This document shows positions 58,830 through 64,000 of a DNA stretch of 64,000 bases, in pieces. Made by a program: the position numbers and the translations under genes. Source of the stretch: Gelatiniphilus marinus (lineage in GTDB: Bacteria; Bacteroidota; Bacteroidia; Flavobacteriales; Flavobacteriaceae). Positions within the stretch are counted from its first letter, which is position 1; each line of letters starts with the position of its first letter. A model generated the notes under the pieces. It saw only the letters and a program-made list of their open reading frames with translations, was not told the DNA's origin and did not search any database. The DNA lies in the NCBI RefSeq assembly GCF_042678305.1, contig NZ_JBHUDT010000001.1, one strand, 5' to 3'.

Positions 58830-58916
58830 GGGCGTTACCACAAGGGTCGGGCTTTCGGCAGTCGCTTCCCGATGAAAAATCGGGAGAGCTTCAACAAATG
58901 CCTCAATCCCTAACGC
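58830..58916. repeat. Dispersed repeat B copy (reverse orientation)
   Basis: Reads GGGCGTTACCACAAGGGTCG, then GGCTTTCGGCAGTCGCTT, the hairpin CCCGATGAAAAATCGGG, and ends CTCAATCCCTAACGC. Its ends are the reverse complement of 35171-35277. Confidence 0.75.
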
Positions 58917-58948
58917 AAAACAAGTTCATATTAAAATTACTAGGAATG

Positions 58949-58979
58949 TTGTAATATGAATAGGTAATCATTATATTTG
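58949..58979 (+). promoter_or_regulatory. fabG promoter (TTG - N20 - TATATTTG)
   Basis: A TTG at 58949-58951 and TATATTTG at 58972-58979 are 20 bp apart, matching the Bacteroidota consensus TTG-N17-23-TAnnTTTG. The -7 box ends 47 bp before the fabG ATG. Confidence 0.6.
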
Positions 58980-59026
58980 AGTAGATAGAAAATTCAGTAT
59001 TAAAAACCTAATAAACTAACTATAAA

Positions 59027-59773
59027 ATGAAATTATTAGAAGGAAAAACAGCCATCATCACAGGAGCAAGTAGAGGTATAGGAAGAGGCATAGCAAAAGT
59101 GTTTGCAGAACAAGGTGCCAATGTAGCATTTACATACAGCTCTTCTGTAGAAGCAGCAAAAGAACTTGAAAACGAATTAAATGCCTCAGGTACAAAAGCT
59201 AAAGGCTACAAAAGCAATGCAGCAAATTTTGATGAAGCTCAAAAATTAGCAGCAGATGTTGTGGCAGAATTTGGTAGTATCGATATTTTGGTAAACAACG
59301 CCGGCATAACTAAAGACAATTTATTAATGCGTATTACCGAGGAAGATTTCGATAAAGTTATCGAAGTCAATCTAAAATCGGTTTTCAACATGACCAAGGC
59401 TGTACAGCGTACCATGCTAAAACAACGCAAAGGCTCTATAATTAACATGAGTTCGGTGGTTGGCGTAAAAGGAAATGCAGGACAAACCAATTACGCAGCC
59501 TCTAAGGCCGGAATTATAGGCTTTTCAAAATCGGTGGCATTAGAGTTAGGTTCAAGAAATATACGAAGCAATGTGGTTGCACCGGGTTTTATTGAAACCG
59601 AAATGACAGCCAAATTAGATGAAGAAGTTGTAAAAGGATGGCGTGCCGGAATTCCTTTAAAACGTGGCGGCACTCCAGAAGACATTGCCAATGTTTGCGT
59701 GTTTTTAGCCAGCGACATGAGTGCTTATGTAACAGGGCAAACCTTAAATGTAGATGGTGGTATGCTAACTTAA
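59027..59773 (+). CDS. fabG: 3-oxoacyl-ACP reductase FabG
   Basis: A 248-aa short-chain dehydrogenase. Cofactor loop TGASRGIGRGIA, NNAGITKDNLLMR, catalytic Ser and Tyr-x3-Lys in INMSSVVGVKGNAGQ and NYAASKAG, and the C-terminal GQTLNVDGGM. The NNAG-ITKDNLLMRI segment is typical of FabG rather than general SDRs. It has its own promoter and a repeat A half copy after the stop. Confidence 0.94.
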   Translation: MKLLEGKTAIITGASRGIGRGIAKVFAEQGANVAFTYSSSVEAAKELENELNASGTKAKGYKSNAANFDEAQKLAADVVAEFGSIDILVNNAGITKDNLLMRITEEDFDKVIEVNLKSVFNMTKAVQRTMLKQRKGSIINMSSVVGVKGNAGQTNYAASKAGIIGFSKSVALELGSRNIRSNVVAPGFIETEMTAKLDEEVVKGWRAGIPLKRGGTPEDIANVCVFLASDMSAYVTGQTLNVDGGMLT

Positions 59774-59776
59774 TCT

Positions 59777-59806
59777 ATTTTGTCATTCTCCCGAAAGAGG
59801 GAATCT
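59777..59806. repeat. Dispersed repeat A, half copy
   Basis: TTTTGTCATTCTCCCGAAAG then AGGGAATCTC. Left half with internal hairpin (ATTCTCCC / GGGAAT), 4 bp after fabG. Confidence 0.65.
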
Positions 59807-59830
59807 CTTAAATAAAAGCTTTAAGCTTTA

Positions 59831-61864
59831 ATGCAAACAGAAACTATATTATACATTGTTATTGCTGGAATTATAGCGCTTTTATTAGCGCTTTTTCAGT
59901 ATTTTAACAAAAAGAAAAGCATGTCTAAATTGAATATGCTTTTTTCATTTTTAAGGTTTATTACCTTGTTTTCAGTTTTCTTATTACTAATCAATCCAAA
60001 GTTTGAACATGTTACGCTAACCACAGAAAAACCAAACTTAGTAATAGCTATTGATAACTCCAGCTCTATAAAACATTTAAAACAAACCGAAAATGCTCTA
60101 AGAATTATAGACAAGCTAGCCCAAAACAGCGAATTGAACAGCAGGTTTAACATCTCTAAATACAGCTTCGCAGAACAATTAAAACCGTTTGATTCCGTTA
60201 TGTTTTCCGAAAAACAAACCAATATATCCAATGCGTTAAATAAGCTATCGCAAGTCTATAATACTGAAAATACAGCTACTGTTTTAATCTCCGATGGCAA
60301 CCAAACCCTCGGTAACGATTACGAGTTTATAGCCTCTAAATTTAAAACCCCAATTTATCCAATTATTTTAGGCGATACCGTAACCCACACAGATTTAAAA
60401 ATAAAACAACTCAATGTTAACAGATACGCCTACTTAAAAAATCGCTTCCCCATTGAAGCCATATTAACTTACAACGGAAATGCTAATGTTAATTCTCGTT
60501 TTGTGGTTACTCGTGGCAACACAACGGTTTACTCGCAAGCGGTTAATTTTACAAAGCATAAAAATTCTATAACCATTAACTTTACATTGCCTGCAAATAG
60601 TGTTGGTGTTAGTAGTTTTAAAGCGAGCATAATCCCTATTGAAAACGAGAAAAATATTATTAATAATACCAAGAATTTTGCAGTTGAAGTCATCGATCAA
60701 AAAACAAAAATTGCCATTGTTTCCGATTTTCCGCACCCCGATTTAGGCGCACTTAAAAAAAGTATTGAAAGTAACGAGCAACGCTCCGTGGTGTTTTTAA
60801 ATCTAAATGAAATACTTAATCAAATAACTGATTTTCAATTGATTGTAATCAATCAGCCAAACAATAAGTTTAGGCAATTATTTGATGTAATTGATAAAGA
60901 TAACAAAAACAGATTTATAATTATTGGATCTAAAACCGACTTAAATTTTGTGAATAGCATAAGTAAAAATTTTACTCACGAAATAACAAATCAAACAGAA
61001 GATTATCAAGCCGAATTAAATCTAAACTATGCACCATTTATTATTGACGGAATTGATTTTGAATCGTTTCCACCCTTAAAATCAAATTTTGGAGCTGTAA
61101 ATTTCTCAATTCCTTTTGAAGCTTTACTCAATAAAAAACTGGGTAATGTTTCTACCAACCAACCACTATTGCTAACTTTTGAAATAAGCAATAGGCGAGA
61201 AGCCCTTTTATTCGGAGAAAACATCTGGCAATGGCGTGCCCAAAGTTTTTTAAACACAAAATCGTTTAACGCGTTTGATGATTTTTTAGGGAAGCTCGTT
61301 CAATATTTAGCTTCAAATAAACGCAGAAACCGATTGAATGTTGAATACGAATCGTTTTATAACGGGAGTACAAATGTTGTTATTAAAGCGCAGTTTTTCG
61401 ATAAGAATTATATGTTCGATACTCGGGAAACGCTAATTATCACTGTAAAAAATAAAAATTCAAACGAAGAAAAAGTATATCCTCTTATTTTAAAAAATAA
61501 TAATTATCAAGTCGATTTAAGTAGTTTGCCACCTTCAGAATATAATTTTTCGGTTAAGGCTACAAACGAAAACATCTCAAAATCAGGCACCTTTAAAATT
61601 TTAGAATACAATGTCGAGCAGCAATTTTTAAACGCCAATGTGTCAAAGCTACAACAGTTGGCTAAAAACACTGGTGGAACAAGCTATTTTATTGACGATT
61701 CAAACAATTTAATTAACAATTTATTAAGTAATAATCGTTATACAACTATTCAAAAAAGCAATAAAAATATCATACCTTTGCTGGCTTGGAAATATTTACT
61801 CTTAATTATTGCAATAAGCTTAACAAGCGAATGGTTTTTAAGAAAATATAACGGATTAATTTAA
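59831..61864 (+). CDS. Membrane protein with von Willebrand A domain (677 aa)
   Basis: Two N-terminal transmembrane helices (ILYIVIAGIIALLLALFQYF and LFSFLRFITLFSVFLLLINP), a vWA domain with a MIDAS motif (VIAIDNSSS at about residues 73-81, LISDGNQTLG further on), a long beta-rich middle part, and a final transmembrane helix (YLLLIIAISLTSEWFL). The layout resembles BatA/BatB-like or other membrane vWA proteins of Bacteroidota. It lies 12 bp before the prohibitin-like gene, suggesting a common membrane function. Ligand unknown. Confidence 0.8.
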   Translation: MQTETILYIVIAGIIALLLALFQYFNKKKSMSKLNMLFSFLRFITLFSVFLLLINPKFEHVTLTTEKPNLVIAIDNSSSIKHLKQTENALRIIDKLAQNSELNSRFNISKYSFAEQLKPFDSVMFSEKQTNISNALNKLSQVYNTENTATVLISDGNQTLGNDYEFIASKFKTPIYPIILGDTVTHTDLKIKQLNVNRYAYLKNRFPIEAILTYNGNANVNSRFVVTRGNTTVYSQAVNFTKHKNSITINFTLPANSVGVSSFKASIIPIENEKNIINNTKNFAVEVIDQKTKIAIVSDFPHPDLGALKKSIESNEQRSVVFLNLNEILNQITDFQLIVINQPNNKFRQLFDVIDKDNKNRFIIIGSKTDLNFVNSISKNFTHEITNQTEDYQAELNLNYAPFIIDGIDFESFPPLKSNFGAVNFSIPFEALLNKKLGNVSTNQPLLLTFEISNRREALLFGENIWQWRAQSFLNTKSFNAFDDFLGKLVQYLASNKRRNRLNVEYESFYNGSTNVVIKAQFFDKNYMFDTRETLIITVKNKNSNEEKVYPLILKNNNYQVDLSSLPPSEYNFSVKATNENISKSGTFKILEYNVEQQFLNANVSKLQQLAKNTGGTSYFIDDSNNLINNLLSNNRYTTIQKSNKNIIPLLAWKYLLLIIAISLTSEWFLRKYNGLI

Positions 61865-61876
61865 AATAAATTAGAA

Positions 61877-62692
61877 ATGGAAAAATTACCAAAAATTGCA
61901 TTACCCTTTGTAATTGTAGCGATTGTTGTCGTTATATTACTATCAAAATCTGCCGTAACCATTGGTTCTGGAGAAGCCGGAGTACTTTTTAAAACCTTTG
62001 GCGAAGGTGTTGTTATTGATGAGCCTGCCTTGGGCGAGGGCTTTCATATAGTAGCACCATGGAACAGAGTTTATGTTTATGAGGTAAGACAACAAGAAAT
62101 CACCGAGAAAATGAATGTACTCTCCTCTAACGGTTTGGACATTAAATTAGAGGCTTCTGTTTGGTTTCAGCCAGATTTTAAAAACCTTGGGAAATTACAC
62201 CAAGAAAAAAGCGAAATGTACAAAGAGCGTGTTTTGCTTCCTGCTATTCGTAGTGCAGCCAGAAGCGTTGTAGGGCGTTATACGCCAGAGCAATTATATT
62301 CTAGCAAACGGGATGCGATTCAACAAGAAATTTTTGAAGAAACTAAAAAAATCGTGCAAGATCAATACATTCAACTAAACGAGGTTTTGGTGCGCGATGT
62401 AACTTTGCCATCAACTATTAAAGATGCTATCGAGCGTAAATTAAAGCAAGAACAAGAATCTTTGGAGTACGAATTTAGATTGGTTACCGCCGCAAAAGAA
62501 GCCGAAAAACAAATTATTGAGGCCCAAGGTAAAGCCGATGCAAACCGTATATTAAGTGCATCGTTAACCGATAAGATACTTCAAGATAAAGGTATAGAGG
62601 CCACCATTAAATTATCTGAATCACCAAATAGTAAGGTAGTGGTTATTGGCTCTGGAGATAGCGGTATGCCAATTATACTGGGCAATCAATAA
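61877..62692 (+). CDS. Prohibitin-like SPFH/Band 7 membrane protein
   Basis: A 271-aa SPFH protein. N-terminal transmembrane helix (PFVIVAIVVVILLS), the SPFH/PHB core (GEAGVLFKTFGEGVVIDEP, LGEGFHIVAPWNRVYVYEVR, VREL-like VRDVTLPSTIKDAIERK) and a C-terminal coiled coil (QEQESLEYEFRLVTAAKEAE). It is closest to prohibitins, which form large membrane rings and often regulate membrane proteases. Paired with the vWA membrane protein. Confidence 0.9.
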   Translation: MEKLPKIALPFVIVAIVVVILLSKSAVTIGSGEAGVLFKTFGEGVVIDEPALGEGFHIVAPWNRVYVYEVRQQEITEKMNVLSSNGLDIKLEASVWFQPDFKNLGKLHQEKSEMYKERVLLPAIRSAARSVVGRYTPEQLYSSKRDAIQQEIFEETKKIVQDQYIQLNEVLVRDVTLPSTIKDAIERKLKQEQESLEYEFRLVTAAKEAEKQIIEAQGKADANRILSASLTDKILQDKGIEATIKLSESPNSKVVVIGSGDSGMPIILGNQ

Positions 62693-62798
62693 ACCGTAAA
62701 TTAAATTATTCAGTTTTTTTATCGTTATTTTAACAAATAAATAATCAATTATAATTATAATGAAGAAAAACCAATAATTACAAAATTTTTAAGCTTTT

Positions 62799-62831
62799 TT
62801 TGGAATTATAAATATTATTTACAGATATTTG
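62799..62831 (+). promoter_or_regulatory. his operon promoter candidate
   Basis: TTTG at 62799-62802 and GATATTTG at 62824-62831 (7 of 8 matches to TAnnTTTG) with a 21-bp spacer. The -7 box ends 20 bp before the leader peptide ATG, so transcription would start just before the leader. Confidence 0.5.
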
Positions 62832-62850
62832 TAACAAGAAAAAACAAAAA

Positions 62851-62904
62851 ATGAAGCCTATTCAAGCACATCATCATTTTCATATTTGCTCTCAAGCGAA
62901 CTGA
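62851..62904 (+). CDS. hisL: His operon leader peptide
   Basis: A 17-codon ORF translating to MKPIQAHHHFHICSQAN, with four histidines in five codons (CAT CAT CAT TTT CAT). It lies between the promoter candidate and an intrinsic terminator ahead of hisG. This is the standard layout of a ribosome-mediated attenuator: when charged His-tRNA is scarce the ribosome stalls on the His codons and an antiterminator can form. The reading is direct from sequence; regulation is inferred. Confidence 0.85.
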   Translation: MKPIQAHHHFHICSQAN

Positions 62905-62935
62905 AGATGTATTGAATAAAATCAGCATATTTTTA

Positions 62936-62966
62936 AACCCGTTTGAGACCATCAAGCGGGTTTTTT
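62936..62966 (+). terminator. His attenuator terminator
   Basis: AACCCGTTTGA pairs perfectly (one G-U) with TCAAGCGGGTT around the 5-nt loop GACCA, followed by T6. It lies 31 bp after the leader stop and about 60 bp before hisG. Confidence 0.85.
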
Positions 62967-63017
62967 AATTCCCGTTAAAACGGGAATCTTTTTTATCCCG
63001 TTAACGGATAACAATTA
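62967..63017. repeat. Short repeat A-like hairpins before hisG
   Basis: TTCCCGTTAAAACGGGAATC is a hairpin resembling the half copies of repeat A, followed by ATCCCGTTAACGGATAAC, a second dyad. They lie between the attenuator and hisG. Confidence 0.5.
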
Positions 63018-63028
63018 AACTATTGAAA

Positions 63029-63886
63029 ATGAGTAAATTAAAAATTGCAGTGCAAAAATCGGGACGTTTAAACGAAGACTCGATGCGCATTTTAAAAGAC
63101 ATTGGCATTTACATCGATAACGGAAAAGACCAATTAAAAGCCTCGGCCAAAGGCTTTCCGGTAGAAGTGTTTTATCTGCGAAACGGCGATATACCACAAT
63201 ACCTAAAAGATGGTGTGGTAGATGCCGCCATTATTGGAGAAAATGTTTTAATAGAAAAAGGTAATAACATTAAAGTGGCCGAAAAACTGGGTTTTTCAAC
63301 CTGTCGGGTTTGTATTGCCGTACCAAAATCTTCAAATTATAAAACTATTAAAGATTTAGAAGGTAAGCGAATTGCCACATCGTATCCTAATACGGTACAG
63401 GGTTTTTTAAATGAAAACGGTGTAAATGCGAAACTTCATATAATTAACGGTTCGGTTGAAATTGCTCCAAATATAGGATTGGCAGACGCTATTGTCGATA
63501 TTGTTTCAAGCGGAAGCACCTTATTTAAAAACAACTTAAAAGAGGTTGAAGTGATTTTAAAATCTGAAGCTGTATTAGCAGTATCGCCAATTTTAAATCA
63601 AGAAAAACAAGCCATATTAAACACGATACAATTTAGAATGCAATCGGTTTTAAAAGGCCGTAAATCCAAATATATTTTATTAAACGCGCCAAACGAAAAA
63701 ATAAACCATATCATTAACTTGCTTCCAGGAATGAACAGCCCAACCGTTTTACCATTGGCAAAAGCAGGCTGGAGCTCTGTGCACTCGGTTATTGATAAAA
63801 ACGAATTTTGGGATGTTATTGAAGCTTTAAAAGCCAACGGAGCAGAAGGTATTTTAGTTTGCCCAATTGAAAAAATGGTGCTATAG
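63029..63886 (+). CDS. hisG: ATP phosphoribosyltransferase (long form) HisG
   Basis: A 285-aa HisG, the first enzyme of histidine synthesis. The catalytic domains show KIAVQKSGRLNEDSMRIL, GVVDAAIIGENVL and the phosphoribosyl-binding GLADAIVDIVSSGSTL. The C-terminal ~75 residues are the ACT-like regulatory domain (LPGMNSPTVLPLAKAGW, EGILVCPIEKMV) of the long form, which binds histidine. The ATG at 63029 is chosen over a TTG two codons upstream. It is preceded by the attenuator. Confidence 0.95.
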   Translation: MSKLKIAVQKSGRLNEDSMRILKDIGIYIDNGKDQLKASAKGFPVEVFYLRNGDIPQYLKDGVVDAAIIGENVLIEKGNNIKVAEKLGFSTCRVCIAVPKSSNYKTIKDLEGKRIATSYPNTVQGFLNENGVNAKLHIINGSVEIAPNIGLADAIVDIVSSGSTLFKNNLKEVEVILKSEAVLAVSPILNQEKQAILNTIQFRMQSVLKGRKSKYILLNAPNEKINHIINLLPGMNSPTVLPLAKAGWSSVHSVIDKNEFWDVIEALKANGAEGILVCPIEKMVL

Positions 63887-63897
63887 TTATTGGTTCT

Positions 63898-63990
63898 TTT
63901 ATTTCCGCGTAAGCGAAAATCTAACGATCTCACTAATCATAAAAAGTACTTTGTTTAAAAATATTTCGCTTTCGCGGAAATGAATAAAAA
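63898..63990. repeat. Repeat A-like element after hisG
   Basis: TTTATTTCCGCGTAAGCGAA then AATCT, and on the right ATTTCGCTTTCGCGGAAATG then AATAAA. It has the same plan as repeat A (two halves, inverted ends) with diverged sequence. It fills the space between hisG and the window edge. Confidence 0.55.
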
Positions 63991-64000
63991 ACAGTAATGA

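Noticed and set aside
1..64000. tRNA, rRNA or CRISPR array
   Set aside because: Reading the intergenic regions I saw no cloverleaf consensus, no rRNA sequence and no regularly spaced repeats.

Overview
This window looks like chromosomal DNA of a marine-type Flavobacteriaceae (Bacteroidota). The evidence is an AT-rich, gene-dense sequence with an LpxC-FabZ fusion, a PorX-type response regulator/PglZ protein, a T9SS-like C-terminal tail, CarboxypepD_reg/TonB-plug proteins, a MoeB-rhodanese and a MoaC-MoaB fusion, and -7 promoter boxes of the TAnnTTTG type. No rRNA, tRNA, CRISPR array, prophage or complete insertion sequence was seen.

Layout. 1-6.6 kb (minus strand): a molybdenum cofactor operon, moeA, a ModE-like HTH regulator, a TSUP-family anion exporter, mobA, moaD, moeB-rhodanese, moaE, an unknown 102-aa ORF, moaCB and moaA (cut by the window edge). 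6.7-10.8 kb: yifB/comM, then a very AT-rich patch with a methyltransferase and a glycosyltransferase that sits between two ~105-bp diverged direct repeats. 10.8-22 kb: an OmpA-type lipoprotein, a second glycosyltransferase, an HSDR_N-like protein, holA, ung, a secreted bleomycin-hydrolase-like protease and a menaquinone operon (menB-menA-hydrolase-menC-CPBP protease-menE). 22-33.5 kb: sppA, a small lipoprotein with a T9SS-like tail, a TonB-plug/von Willebrand chimera, an esterase, an acyl-CoA carboxylase beta subunit, an FMN reductase, ettA and small membrane proteins.

33.7-43.7 kb: a collinear cluster of mostly uncharacterised proteins: a coiled-coil protein, a 353-aa protein, an AAA ATPase, a NudK-type NUDIX hydrolase, a 411-aa protein and two membrane proteins. 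Every gap in this cluster is occupied by a dispersed inverted repeat. Two of the gaps also hold a small extra gene, a four-helix-bundle S23-like protein and a GIY-YIG nuclease, each enclosed by inverted copies of a repeat. This is the best candidate here for an undescribed system, together with the repeat units that have invaded it.

43.8-51.5 kb (mostly minus): a sugar-1-phosphate transferase, alanine dehydrogenase, a TonB-type outer-membrane protein, a 46-aa exported peptide, tsaE and porX. 51.6-64 kb (plus): an HD phosphohydrolase, lpxD, lpxC-fabZ, lpxA, efp, an LpxD paralogue, sucD, fabG, a vWA membrane protein, a prohibitin-like protein, and then a classic histidine attenuator (leader peptide with four His codons plus a terminator) in front of hisG.

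The genes fall into envelope biogenesis (lipid A, OmpA lipoprotein, glycosyltransferases, T9SS control), cofactor synthesis (molybdopterin, menaquinone), core information processing (holA, ung, ettA, efp, tsaE) and the unexplained AAA cluster. At least five genes appear to use TTG starts.
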